64,000 nucleotides of DNA from JBIOHP01 sp044449065 (GTDB lineage Bacteria; Bacteroidota; Ignavibacteria; UBA10030; SZUA-254), in contig JBIOHP010000001.1 of assembly GCA_044449065.1 (NCBI GenBank), forward strand, positions 186,001-250,000, given 5' to 3'. This document shows positions 26,750-36,335 of this stretch, piece by piece. Every line of letters begins with the position of its first letter. The stretch's first letter is position 1. The notes below the pieces were generated by a model. That model saw only the letters and a program-made list of their open reading frames with translations. It did not search any database and had not been told where the DNA came from. A program made the position numbers and the translations under genes.

Positions 26750-29700
26750 ATGCGCAGGTTTATAACTATTCTGGCGCTCTGTGTATTTTGTCTCATTCAC
26801 AATAGTTGGGCAAAATCCAACAGGGTATTATACATTCTCAGCGATCCAGCTTCAACGACGGTCTCGAAGCAAGAATTTTTCCTGGTGAGCAGGTTTTATG
26901 GTTTACCCGTAGATATTTCAATTGCTTCAAATTTTCCAACCGACTCGACTGCATTCAATGATGTGAATGGGCAAAAATATCCTTGCGTTGCCGTGAGCGA
27001 GGTTATTTTAGAAAAATTATCCCCGCCGCAAGTTGCAAACATTAAAGCTTATGTAAATAACGGTGGGTCGGTATTTATCACGGATGTTTCGGATTCCGTT
27101 GTAATGGACGTTGAACCCGCGTTACAATCTCTCACCGATGGATACGTTCTCGGCGCTCAACGCCGGGTTCAATCAGAGAAGATATTAATATTTTCAACGA
27201 TGAATCCTCAGCTTACGGATGTTTTTACCGGCTTGCGATTAACGTATCCAACCAATCCTGATACTACTTATGATCAAGCTCTGGTTTATAATCCCGGTTC
27301 CGGTCTTGTTCCAATTATTTCCTCGGTTGATTCTTCAGGTCAAACATTCGATTTTTTTATCTCGTATCCCGCCGGTGCAGGCAATGTGTATATCAGCAGC
27401 GCCAATCAACGCCACCGGTTTCACAAACTCTACACGTATTATGATGTTCGATTTGGCCCGGAAATTTTGCCCTCGATGATCGTTCTTAAAATGTTATATG
27501 GCGAGTACGCATGGCATTCTTCGGATCGATTCGCGAATTTTACAATAGATGACCCGGCGCTTGCGAATAAACCGGGGTTGACGTTTTCCGATTACCTGAA
27601 TAATGTGAAAGCTCACAGATACCACACAACCTTTGCCTATATACCTCAAAGTTATGTCTCCGGATATAATGAGCCGGCTGTTGAGCAATTATTCCAAACA
27701 AATACAGATTACTTCTCGATCGTCGAACATGGCGATTTTCACGTTCCTCAATATGAATTTTTTGCCTATACAAGTTCTGACTCGGCGAATGTTTGTCAGT
27801 CTGCAGGATATTGTGGAAATCCACCCGTACCATTTGCCGAGCATGAACGGCTCTTGGTTGATGGATTAACAAAAATATCCCTTATGGAAAAGAACCTGGG
27901 TTTACACCGGAATAGAGTTATGGTTTTTCCGGCCGGTTCACCGCCGGTTCCAACTCTTGGATTGCTCGATAAATACGATTTCAATGCGACTATGAACGGG
28001 CAACAATATCCGCTTTTGATAACGAATGATACAGTTTGGAATTCCGATATTCTGCCGGTAAATATTGATTATGAAGCGTTTCCCTATTATGACCGTGAGT
28101 ATGTTATTGAACCCTATGATAGTATTCATATTAGATCGCATTTTGAATATGGTATATTTAATTTGTTTATCGGCAAGCCCGCCTTATACTTTGGACATGT
28201 TGTAGGATTACCACCCAATTCAACCGGTTTCAATTTATTCGCGGATTCGTTAAATAGATTGGCAATCCATCCTAACTGGAAAGGTTGCGATTACATTGCT
28301 TCCCATATTTATACCACCAAAACGAATGAGGATGGATCGGACAGCGTGATCTTTTATGGAAATGACGTTGTTTTAACAAATCCTACACCCGTTACTAAAA
28401 TGATTTATGCGCAAAAAACGGTAGGGACATTTGCAGCCATTCGCTCAGTGCTGATCGACAATTTGCCTGTTCCTTTTACTACTGTAAATGGAATTTTGAA
28501 TTTAAATCTTTCTATCAATTCGAATTCTTCCCGTGAAATAACTATAGTGCATTCCCAGGGCTCGCTGGATTTTGCAATTTCTCCCGCCGACGTCAAACCG
28601 GATCCGCTGGGATTGAAGATCATGGTTCATAATTTCGGCGATTCTGCCGGAGTATGCAGCGCAGTGCTGATGGATAGCAGCAATGGCGAGGTCATCGGGG
28701 TAAATTCCGGCATTGTTAACGGACATGATTCGAGTATCGTCTTGATTCAATCGATGCCGGTTTCTTTTAATAACAAATGGATAATTTTGAATCCACTCAA
28801 TATTGGTCCTGAAACAAATCTTTCGAATAATTCAGTTAATTTATCCTTCCTCCCAAATGATAGCGATATTGTTGTCGATGATTTCACATATCCCAATTCG
28901 CCATTTAATCATGCGTGGTGGACCACGACCCCCTCGGTAAGCGGGGGTCTGCGAACGGTATTTGACCCTGTTTTAAACGAAAATGTCTTGGAAGTTATCA
29001 CTAATAATGGAACCCAATATGAAGTTCAAAAGGGGAACATCGTTCTTCCACGCAACAGTTTTTCGGTTGATTTGAAAGCGAATGCAAATTTCCAATTTTA
29101 TGTCGAGTGTTTGGATTCTGCTTCGAATATTTTTTATGTTCATTACACACCCGATTCTCACAGTCCAAACCAAAACTTGCCTTATCTTCATATGCATATT
29201 GGTTCAACCTTTATGGATGGAAATTGGCATACCTTGACAAGGAATATCGACACTGATATCGATTCAGTTTCTTGGCCCCATGGAATAGCCAGAATTGTCG
29301 GTTTTCTCATTAGTGGACAAATTAGTATCGGACCAATAACTGTTCTTCAGGATTTGCAAACAACGTACAGCTCCTGTAGAATTCAAGTAAATAAGAGTTG
29401 GAATCTCGTTTCATTGCCTCTCAAATCCCCCAATCCAATCTATACCGCCATATTTCCAACCGCCGTATCTTATGCTTTCATGTATGATCAAGGATATTCG
29501 ATGAAAGATTCCCTTGAAAACGGTATCGGCTATTGGTTAAAATTTAAGGATACACAAATTGTTAAACTCTCCGGTTCGTTTGTGAATTTTGATACAATTC
29601 AAATTCATAATGGATGGAATTTAATCGGAAATATATCAGTGGCTATCCCATCTGCAAGTACTTCCGCTATAAATACCTCGCAATTAACTCCGTATTATGG

Positions 29701-29800
29701 TTATAATTTTGGATATATTAAAGCCGATACACTTTATCCCGGCAAAGGTTACTGGGTAAAGTTCAATTCAAAAGGTAAGTTGGTTTTCATTAGCCACTGA
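26750..29800 (+). CDS. Large secreted protein with polysaccharide-deacetylase-like region and C-terminal W-N-L repeats
   Basis: I start at ATG 26750, six bases after an AAGG site and at a clear signal peptide (FITILALCVFCLIHNSWA); upstream in-frame codons are unlikely. The 1016-residue protein begins with a glutamine-amidotransferase-like region (about 20-245, e.g. VNNGGSVFITDVSDS). Next is a region resembling NodB-type deacetylases: FANFTIDDPALA has Asp267-Asp268, and EHGDFHVPQ has His327 and His331, as expected for the metal-binding D and H-x3-H motifs. Beta-rich modules follow. The last 140 residues hold two similar units (NKSWNLVSLPL ... GIGYWLKF and HNGWNLIGNIS ... GKGYWVKF). There is no PNPFNP-type T9SS domain. 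A role in modifying the exported polymer is inferred. Confidence 0.7.
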   Translation: MRRFITILALCVFCLIHNSWAKSNRVLYILSDPASTTVSKQEFFLVSRFYGLPVDISIASNFPTDSTAFNDVNGQKYPCVAVSEVILEKLSPPQVANIKAYVNNGGSVFITDVSDSVVMDVEPALQSLTDGYVLGAQRRVQSEKILIFSTMNPQLTDVFTGLRLTYPTNPDTTYDQALVYNPGSGLVPIISSVDSSGQTFDFFISYPAGAGNVYISSANQRHRFHKLYTYYDVRFGPEILPSMIVLKMLYGEYAWHSSDRFANFTIDDPALANKPGLTFSDYLNNVKAHRYHTTFAYIPQSYVSGYNEPAVEQLFQTNTDYFSIVEHGDFHVPQYEFFAYTSSDSANVCQSAGYCGNPPVPFAEHERLLVDGLTKISLMEKNLGLHRNRVMVFPAGSPPVPTLGLLDKYDFNATMNGQQYPLLITNDTVWNSDILPVNIDYEAFPYYDREYVIEPYDSIHIRSHFEYGIFNLFIGKPALYFGHVVGLPPNSTGFNLFADSLNRLAIHPNWKGCDYIASHIYTTKTNEDGSDSVIFYGNDVVLTNPTPVTKMIYAQKTVGTFAAIRSVLIDNLPVPFTTVNGILNLNLSINSNSSREITIVHSQGSLDFAISPADVKPDPLGLKIMVHNFGDSAGVCSAVLMDSSNGEVIGVNSGIVNGHDSSIVLIQSMPVSFNNKWIILNPLNIGPETNLSNNSVNLSFLPNDSDIVVDDFTYPNSPFNHAWWTTTPSVSGGLRTVFDPVLNENVLEVITNNGTQYEVQKGNIVLPRNSFSVDLKANANFQFYVECLDSASNIFYVHYTPDSHSPNQNLPYLHMHIGSTFMDGNWHTLTRNIDTDIDSVSWPHGIARIVGFLISGQISIGPITVLQDLQTTYSSCRIQVNKSWNLVSLPLKSPNPIYTAIFPTAVSYAFMYDQGYSMKDSLENGIGYWLKFKDTQIVKLSGSFVNFDTIQIHNGWNLIGNISVAIPSASTSAINTSQLTPYYGYNFGYIKADTLYPGKGYWVKFNSKGKLVFISH

Positions 29801-29953
29801 ATGCCGTAATCTGATTTTTAATCAGAATATGGTACCAAATAAACAATGACATAAACTCAGTAAAATCAAGCCATAATTGGCTCTTTACTGAAATTTAAGT
29901 TGAACCTTCCGCTGTAACCACGTTATTCTTTAAGATAAAATTTTTCCATAATG

Positions 29954-29982
29954 TTGCATTCCAAAAAAATATTGATTATCTT
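29954..29982 (+). promoter_or_regulatory. Candidate promoter for the DegT aminotransferase gene
   Basis: TTGCAT (29954-29959), a 17-base spacer and TATCTT (29977-29982) lie about 40 bases before the ATG at 30024, in a 220-base AT-rich gap that separates this gene from the secreted-protein gene upstream. By-eye match only. Confidence 0.3.
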
Positions 29983-30023
29983 TAACGCATTATATTAAAA
30001 AAGATTAATAGTCTTTAATTGAA

Positions 30024-31133
30024 ATGGAAATTCCCTTATTAGATTTACAGGCGCAGTATCATACGATTAAAAACGATATAGATAATGCTATCCACAAGAT
30101 TTTGGATAATTCCCATTACATTCTTGGAGAAGCTGTATCAGATTTTGAAGTGGAATTTGCCAAAAGCCACGAATGCAAGCATTGTATTGGAGTTGGATCG
30201 GGGACTGATGCGCTTCATCTTGCATTATGGGTAGAGGGAATTGGACGAGGCGATGAAGTAATCACTGTTCCATTCACATTTATTGCAACTGTTGAGGCGA
30301 TTTCACTTGTTGGAGCAAAACCAGTATTCGTTGATATAGATCCTTCAACTTACACACTCAATCCATTAAACCTAAAGCAGGCAATTACATCAAAGACTAA
30401 AGCCGTGATTGTAGTGCATTTATATGGACAGACTGCTGAAATGGATGCAATTGCAGAGATTTGTAAAAAACACAATTTATTATTGATAGAAGATGCGGCT
30501 CAAGCTCACCTGGCGAAGTACAAAACCCATTTTGTCGGTCATTTTGGCGCGACCACCTGCTTCAGCTTTTATCCAGGGAAAAACCTGGGGGCTTATGGTG
30601 AGGCGGGGGCTGTATTAACGAATGATCCCATCCGGGCTGAAAAAATCCGACAGCTACGCGATCATGGACAAACCCGCAAGTATGAACATAAGACCTGGGG
30701 ACATAATTATCGAATGGATGGATTCCAAGGCGCTGTTCTGGGAGTGAAATTGAAACATTTACAACAGTGGACGGATCGTAAAAGAGAAATTTCGGATTAT
30801 TATAGGAAGCATTTATCAAACATCCGTGATCTTGTCATTCCGTATGAACGTCCAAATTCATATCATGTTTATCATCAATTTATAATCCGTTCAACACGGA
30901 GAGATGACCTTCAAAAATATCTTAATTCACAGGGAATCGCAACAGGTCTTCATTATCCAATTTCTTTACATATGCAGCCGGCATATTTGCATCTTGGATA
31001 TATAAAAGGGGATTTTCCCGTAAGTGAGCAGGTTGCATCAGAATGTTTATCTTTACCGATTTATCCTGAAATGACTGAAAATCAGTTGATTTTCATCATT
31101 CAGCATGTTCAAAATTTTTTTAGTAAATCTTAA
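30024..31133 (+). CDS. DegT/DnrJ/EryC1/StrS family sugar aminotransferase
   Basis: A 369-residue PLP-dependent aminotransferase that makes amino sugars from keto-sugar nucleotides. Motifs: IPLLDLQAQYHTIKNDI at the start, GVGSGTDALHLALW, VPFTFIATVEAI, IEDAAQAHLAKY, and FYPGKNLGAYGEAGA with the PLP Lys. The sequence resembles the WbpE/FdtB/QdtB subgroup, which aminates C3 of keto-hexose or keto-hexuronate nucleotides, more than ArnB-like enzymes; this sub-assignment is tentative. It lies near a Gfo/Idh/MocA oxidoreductase and an N-formyltransferase gene, which fits synthesis of an acylated amino sugar. Confidence 0.9.
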   Translation: MEIPLLDLQAQYHTIKNDIDNAIHKILDNSHYILGEAVSDFEVEFAKSHECKHCIGVGSGTDALHLALWVEGIGRGDEVITVPFTFIATVEAISLVGAKPVFVDIDPSTYTLNPLNLKQAITSKTKAVIVVHLYGQTAEMDAIAEICKKHNLLLIEDAAQAHLAKYKTHFVGHFGATTCFSFYPGKNLGAYGEAGAVLTNDPIRAEKIRQLRDHGQTRKYEHKTWGHNYRMDGFQGAVLGVKLKHLQQWTDRKREISDYYRKHLSNIRDLVIPYERPNSYHVYHQFIIRSTRRDDLQKYLNSQGIATGLHYPISLHMQPAYLHLGYIKGDFPVSEQVASECLSLPIYPEMTENQLIFIIQHVQNFFSKS

Positions 31134-31230
31134 TACGATTCAACGTGCGTAAAATCACAAATTAGAGAATGTGATATGCATTTAAGTCCTTTATTTTCAA
31201 TAGGTTCATATGGTACATTTATTGACCCTC

Positions 31231-31259
31231 TTGAATTCTGATAATTCATTGATTATATT
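31231..31259 (+). promoter_or_regulatory. Candidate promoter for the initiating sugar transferase
   Basis: TTGAAT (31231-31236), 17-base spacer, TATATT (31254-31259), about 60 bases before the ATG at 31321. Good spacing and -10 match; otherwise untested. Confidence 0.35.
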
Positions 31260-31320
31260 GTAAGCCAATGAACGACGGGAAATCCCTTAATTCACGTTCG
31301 ACACACGACCCAAAAACGGA

Positions 31321-32763
31321 ATGAGTAACTCAAAATATAAGATATTTCTAATTTTTTACGATTGGATAAGCATTTCCTTAGCATTTCTTGTATCTTTTTA
31401 TTTACATCGAACTGTGATGGGACAACCCTTTTTACCTGATTTTCCATTTTTCCCTCCGGAAATTCTGGCATTTATGGCATTCACCGTGGTGGGTTTGATT
31501 ATATTCCAATATAATAATCTTTATAATTTGGATGTTGTTCTTTCTACTGTTAACCAGAGTCTTAGGTTATTAGAATCGCTTTTCTATTTTGTTATTCTAT
31601 TTTCCGTCCTTTCTTTTTTTGCGAAATCAGCCATGATCATTAACAGCAGGATGGTCATTCTTCTTTTTATTCCGATCAGCATGTGTTTATTGATCGTTGA
31701 ACGGACGGTTATATTTCAGTGGATAGTGAGATTTTTTGTAAAGTTGAATCTGTATCAACGTCGTGTTGTTATCCTGGGTGCCGGTAAAGTCGGGAAGCTC
31801 CTCGCGGCAAATCTTTCATGGGATAATCCGTACGGTATTCAAATCGTCGGATTTGTCGATAACGGATACCAACTCGGCACACCGATATTTCACGGCTCGA
31901 GAATCATCGGCTCTATCGACGAGATTGAAAATATTGCAGTCGAGCGTGAAATCGACGAGATTGTATTATGCGTTGAATCGATTGACTCAGAACAACTGGT
32001 GGAACTGCTCGAACGTTGTATGCAAACCGGCGCACAGGTGAAAATTGCTTCACCGCTTTATGATGTTGTTGAGACTTTTCGATTTATCGAGCGTTACGGC
32101 GAAATACCTGTTGTCGGGTTAGCTCAGAATTCCATGAAAAATATTCAGGATTTCGGCAAACGAATTTTTGATGTGGTTTTCTCGACCATCGGCATCATAT
32201 TTTTATCCCCTGTGTATTTTCTGACCGCTGTATGCATCAAACTCGATTCCGCCGGTCCCGTTTTTTACACACAAATGAGGATTGGAAAAAATGGGAAACA
32301 ATTTAAATTTTTCAAGTTTCGATCTATGGTCGTTGGCAGCGATCAAGATGAAAGCAGAAAAGAAAAGGTTGCGCGACTTATCCGCGGGGAACCGCACGAT
32401 ACTTCCGATGGTATGAAAATCGTCGATGAATCGAAAATTACCGGTGTGGGAAGATTCATTCGCAAAACAAGTATCGATGAATTACCCCAACTCTTCAATG
32501 TGATCAAGGGAGATATGAGTCTGGTCGGTCCGCGCCCATGTCTGCCATACGAATGGGAACATTATGAAGATTGGCAAAAAAAGAGATTAGCGACTACCCC
32601 GGGATGTACCGGAATATGGCAGGTAAGCGGCAGAAATACTATAAGTTTCAACGATATGGTCATAATGGATTTCTACTATATTCAAAATGCCTCCTTCTTT
32701 CTTGATTTGCAGTTAATTCTGAAAACTATTCCCGTGATGGTTTTTGGAAAGGGAGGGAAATAA
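31321..32763 (+). CDS. Polyprenyl glycosylphosphotransferase (initiating sugar-phosphate transferase, WbaP/WcaJ-like)
   Basis: A 480-residue membrane protein. Four or so N-terminal helices (residues about 10-130) precede a Rossmann-like domain (RVVILGAGKVGKLLAANL). The C-terminal third is the bacterial sugar transferase domain: a membrane segment, then FYTQMRIGKNGKQFKFFKFR, KTSIDELPQLFNVIKGDMSL and GPRPCLPYEWEHY, GCTGIWQVSGRN. It transfers a hexose-1-phosphate (commonly Glc or Gal) from UDP-sugar to undecaprenyl phosphate, the first step of each repeat unit. Length and layout are normal for the WbaP/WcaJ class. Confidence 0.93.
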   Translation: MSNSKYKIFLIFYDWISISLAFLVSFYLHRTVMGQPFLPDFPFFPPEILAFMAFTVVGLIIFQYNNLYNLDVVLSTVNQSLRLLESLFYFVILFSVLSFFAKSAMIINSRMVILLFIPISMCLLIVERTVIFQWIVRFFVKLNLYQRRVVILGAGKVGKLLAANLSWDNPYGIQIVGFVDNGYQLGTPIFHGSRIIGSIDEIENIAVEREIDEIVLCVESIDSEQLVELLERCMQTGAQVKIASPLYDVVETFRFIERYGEIPVVGLAQNSMKNIQDFGKRIFDVVFSTIGIIFLSPVYFLTAVCIKLDSAGPVFYTQMRIGKNGKQFKFFKFRSMVVGSDQDESRKEKVARLIRGEPHDTSDGMKIVDESKITGVGRFIRKTSIDELPQLFNVIKGDMSLVGPRPCLPYEWEHYEDWQKKRLATTPGCTGIWQVSGRNTISFNDMVIMDFYYIQNASFFLDLQLILKTIPVMVFGKGGK

Positions 32764-32784
32764 GAACATGGACGAAAGACTAAC

Positions 32785-33783
32785 ATGAAAATTGCTATCG
32801 TAGGAATGGGTTATTGGGGTCCAAACCTGATACGAAACTTTTTGAACACTGAAGGGGTGACGGAAGTCAGTTGTTTCGACCTTGATCCCGAACGTGTCGT
32901 AAAAACTAAAAAACGCTTTACCAATATTAAAGTTCATAATTCCTTAGAGGATATTTTAAAATCGGATGTGGATGCTATGGTTCTCGCAACGCCTGTTTCA
33001 ACGCACTATCCACTGGCGAAAGCAGCGCTGGAACATGGGAAGCACGTCCTGGTTGAAAAACCTCTCGCCACCAAAGCATCAGATTGCGAAGATTTGATAT
33101 GTGCAGCTTCAAAGAACGATCGTGTTTTAATGGTAGATCATACCTTCATTTTTACCGGAGCCGTCCGGAAAATAAAGGAAATGGTCAATGATGGAATGAT
33201 CGGCAATCTATTTTATTTCGATTCAATTCGAATCAACCTCGGATTATTTCAGCACGACGTGAATGTTATCTGGGATTTAGCCCCGCACGATTTATCAATC
33301 ATGAACCATCTTATCGACCGAAAACCCACATCGGTTTCTGCCACTGGTGTTAATCATATTAATGGAAAAGAAGACGTCGCGTATCTGACCGTCCAATTTG
33401 ATACCGGTCTGATGGCGCATTTTCATGTGAACTGGCTTGCACCTGTAAAAATAAGACGTATTCTCATTGGCGGCAGCAAAAAAATGATCGTCTACGACGA
33501 TATGCAGCCGAGCGAAAAGGTTAGGGTATATGACAAGGGCGTGCAGATGACAACGAGAGAAGGCATCTATAATACCCTCGTCCAATACCGTACCGGCGAC
33601 ATGTTCGCGCCGAGGATTGAAGAATCGGAAGCGCTGAGCGAGGTTGCGAAAGAATTCGTAGGTTCTATTAACGAACATCGTCAACCCCTTTCCAACGGTG
33701 AATCCGGATTAAATATTGTTCGCTTGCTGGAAGCCGCGCAGCAATCAATTAAATCAAACGGGCAAGTAATTAAACTTAATTAA
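32785..33783 (+). CDS. Gfo/Idh/MocA family NAD(P)-dependent sugar oxidoreductase
   Basis: A 332-residue two-domain dehydrogenase. The N-terminal Rossmann motif is IAIVGMGYWGPNLIRNFL; HVLVEKPLATKASD carries the conserved EKP, and VIWDLAPHDLSIMNHLI carries the likely catalytic His. The subgroup with WDLAPHD is common in surface-polysaccharide loci, where members such as WlbA/WbpB oxidise C3 of UDP-N-acetylhexuronate, giving the substrate for a DegT aminotransferase. The aminotransferase encoded at 30 kb would suit. It starts 21 bases after the sugar transferase. Confidence 0.88.
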   Translation: MKIAIVGMGYWGPNLIRNFLNTEGVTEVSCFDLDPERVVKTKKRFTNIKVHNSLEDILKSDVDAMVLATPVSTHYPLAKAALEHGKHVLVEKPLATKASDCEDLICAASKNDRVLMVDHTFIFTGAVRKIKEMVNDGMIGNLFYFDSIRINLGLFQHDVNVIWDLAPHDLSIMNHLIDRKPTSVSATGVNHINGKEDVAYLTVQFDTGLMAHFHVNWLAPVKIRRILIGGSKKMIVYDDMQPSEKVRVYDKGVQMTTREGIYNTLVQYRTGDMFAPRIEESEALSEVAKEFVGSINEHRQPLSNGESGLNIVRLLEAAQQSIKSNGQVIKLN

Positions 33784-34009
33784 TCCCGATTATTTTTCGA
33801 TGGGACGCGGTATTTCACTGCTGGATATTCCCTCGATTAAGTTATACGTAAGAAGCATCAACCCAATTCCTCTGTTTAATGTTTGAAAGGAAGACTGTCC
33901 GGGTTTCCTTGTGCTCGCCTAAGTATGTTCGATGCCGGATTTATTCACTTGGATATATCCTAAAATAATATCATCTTCCTTTTGCCATAAATTCACCTAA
34001 ACTAATTTT

Positions 34010-34951
34010 ATGATACGTCGCCTTATAGTAATGGGTAAAAATAACATCGCAGTCGAGTGTTTGACATACCTGTTAACCAGACACGATACTGAAATCGTCC
34101 TCGTCATCAGTCATCCCGATGATTCCGGCGAGGATGGATGGCAGCGTTCCCTGACTAAAGCTGCGAAAGATTCCCGTTTGCCGCTTTATCAACCAACGAA
34201 AGTTAATTCCGCCGAATCGATTACGTATATCAAAAGCTTTCAGCCCGAGTTTATTTTTTCTTTTCAATATGCGCAGATCATCAAACGCGAATTCATAGAT
34301 ATCCCTACACGGGGTTGTGTCAATCTACATTTCGGTCCGTTGCCACGGTACAGGGGAGTTTCCACTATCGCTTGGGCGATGATAAACTGTGAAAAAGAAA
34401 CCGGGGTTACTCTCCATTATATGGATCCGGGTATCGATACGGGAGATATCATCACGCAACGGATATTCCCGATAGACGATAAAGATAATGCTCGCGATAT
34501 TTATGAACGATGTGTGGAACAAGGAGCAGCGCTTTTTAAAGATTCGCTCGATAGTATTTATGCCGGCAAGAACAAACGGATTCCGCAAAACAATGCTCAT
34601 GCAATATACTATCCGAAAAATTCGATAGATTTCAGTCAGCGTGATATCATTTGGAACAACAGCACACGGCAATTATTTAATTGGATCCGTGCAATGATTT
34701 TTCCCCCGTTTCAATACCCGCGATGCAAGGTCCGCGATAAACAATTCGAGGTCACAAAAATTTCGTGCGATTACCGGAAGAACAACTTTGAAAAACCCGG
34801 AACTATTGTTTCCATGGAACCATCGGTGTATGTTGCAACTAACGATAGTTTTCTTATATTGGATGAAATTATGATCGATGGTAAACATCTTGCTCCGCCG
34901 GATTTTGTCCCGCAGCTCGGTCTCCGGGTTGGCGATGTTATCGGAACGTAG
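34010..34951 (+). CDS. Sugar N-formyltransferase (methionyl-tRNA formyltransferase-like fold)
   Basis: A 313-residue enzyme of the formyltransferase family that uses 10-formyl-tetrahydrofolate. The catalytic Asn-His pair is N105 and H107 in GCVNLHFGPLPRYRG, and the Asp lies in MDPGIDTGDIITQ. The SLLPKYRG-type loop is replaced by GPLPRYRG, as in ArnA N-terminal domains and sugar formyltransferases (VioF, QdtF, WlaRD); a canonical Fmt would be expected next to def rather than in a sugar locus. A C-terminal domain with WIRAMIFPPFQYPRCKV follows. It probably formylates an amino sugar nucleotide made by the aminotransferase at 30 kb. Confidence 0.82.
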   Translation: MIRRLIVMGKNNIAVECLTYLLTRHDTEIVLVISHPDDSGEDGWQRSLTKAAKDSRLPLYQPTKVNSAESITYIKSFQPEFIFSFQYAQIIKREFIDIPTRGCVNLHFGPLPRYRGVSTIAWAMINCEKETGVTLHYMDPGIDTGDIITQRIFPIDDKDNARDIYERCVEQGAALFKDSLDSIYAGKNKRIPQNNAHAIYYPKNSIDFSQRDIIWNNSTRQLFNWIRAMIFPPFQYPRCKVRDKQFEVTKISCDYRKNNFEKPGTIVSMEPSVYVATNDSFLILDEIMIDGKHLAPPDFVPQLGLRVGDVIGT

Positions 34952-35029
34952 CGGTCGCCGTGGATTTCGAGTATCCAATGTTGCATGTATAAATAACTAT
35001 TCATTTCATAAAATTCATCCAAAAGATAA

Positions 35030-36328
35030 ATGAAAATTAGTGTTATTGGGACAGGGTATGTCGGCTTAGTAGCCGGAACATGCCTGGCGGAAAGCGGCAA
35101 CGACGTTATGTGTGTCGATATCGATCGCGCAAAAGTCCGTATGCTCCAGCGCGGAGTGGCGACGATTTACGAACCCGGTCTAACGGAAATGATGACCGTT
35201 AATATCCGCGAGGAACGGCTCAAGTTTACAACAAATTTAGAGAACGCCGTAACGCGGAGTGAAATTATATTTCTTGCTCTGCCAACCCCCCAGTCGGAAG
35301 ACGGTTCTGCCGACCTGCGCCACGTTCTTGAAGCGTCTAAACAAATCGGAAAATATTTTAATGGTTATAAAGTTATCGTCAATAAAAGCACGGTGCCGGT
35401 AGGAACCGCCGATCGGGTTAGGGATATTGTTAAGAACGAAACTGATGTTGAGTTCGACGTCGTCTCTAATCCGGAGTTTTTGAAGGAGGGAAACGCTATC
35501 AACGATTTCATGAAACCTGATCGCATCGTTATTGGATCGTCAAGCGACCGGGCAACTGAAATTATGCGGCAGATTTATGCGCCGTTTGTGCGAACCGGCA
35601 ATCCGATCATCATCATGGATGTGAGGAGTTCCGAACTTACGAAATATGCGGCAAATTCTTTTTTAGCCGCGAAAATTTCCTTTATGAATGAAATTGCAAA
35701 CTTGTGCGAGCGGGTGGGGGCAAACGCAGATTTTGTCCGGAAAGGAATCGGCTCCGATCCGCGCATCGGGTCGCAATTTCTTTTTCCGGGCGTAGGGTAC
35801 GGCGGATCATGTTTTCCCAAAGACGTCGCCGCGCTTGAAAAAACCTCGAAAGATTTCCGGTATGATTTCAGAATTTTAAATGCAGTCCAAAGAGTTAATG
35901 AAAATCAACCGAACCTTTTTATCAATAAAATTGAAAAATATTTTAAGGGCAAACTCAAGGGAAAATTGATCGCTGTTTGGGGATTGGCCTTCAAGCCGAA
36001 AACAGATGATTTGCGCGAAGCCCCTTCAATCAAAATAATCGAAGGGCTGCTGAAAAAAGGGGCGAAGGTGCACGTCCACGATCCCATCGCTCTTCACGAG
36101 GCGAAGAAACGGCTCGGTGATCGGGTTGTTTATCATACGAGCAATTATGGCGCGTTAAAGGGCGTATCAGCGCTCGTTGTGGTGACAGAGTGGAATGAAT
36201 TCCGGACGCCAGATTTCAACAGGATGAAATCTTTGATGAAAGAAAAGGTAATCTTCGATGGCAGGAATATCTACGACCCGAAGATTTTTAAAGCATTGGG
36301 CTTTGAGTATTTCAGCGTCGGCCGGTGA
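35030..36328 (+). CDS. ugd: UDP-glucose 6-dehydrogenase
   Basis: A 432-residue enzyme that oxidises UDP-glucose to UDP-glucuronate with two NAD+. N-terminal Rossmann motif ISVIGTGYVGLVAGTCLAES; NKSTVPVGTADRVR and NPEFLKEGNAINDF; the catalytic Cys lies in GVGYGGSCFPKDVAAL; a C-terminal domain with VWGLAFKPKTDDLREAPS. Length is typical. The product feeds the UDP-glucuronate decarboxylase immediately downstream and the epimerase at 21 kb. The next gene starts eight bases after its stop. Confidence 0.96.
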   Translation: MKISVIGTGYVGLVAGTCLAESGNDVMCVDIDRAKVRMLQRGVATIYEPGLTEMMTVNIREERLKFTTNLENAVTRSEIIFLALPTPQSEDGSADLRHVLEASKQIGKYFNGYKVIVNKSTVPVGTADRVRDIVKNETDVEFDVVSNPEFLKEGNAINDFMKPDRIVIGSSSDRATEIMRQIYAPFVRTGNPIIIMDVRSSELTKYAANSFLAAKISFMNEIANLCERVGANADFVRKGIGSDPRIGSQFLFPGVGYGGSCFPKDVAALEKTSKDFRYDFRILNAVQRVNENQPNLFINKIEKYFKGKLKGKLIAVWGLAFKPKTDDLREAPSIKIIEGLLKKGAKVHVHDPIALHEAKKRLGDRVVYHTSNYGALKGVSALVVVTEWNEFRTPDFNRMKSLMKEKVIFDGRNIYDPKIFKALGFEYFSVGR

Positions 36329-36335
36329 GGGAAAA

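Noticed and set aside
36258..36335. Longer start for the UDP-glucuronate decarboxylase
   Set aside because: It reads inside ugd in another frame; ATG 36336 has a GAGGG site and begins just before the Rossmann motif.
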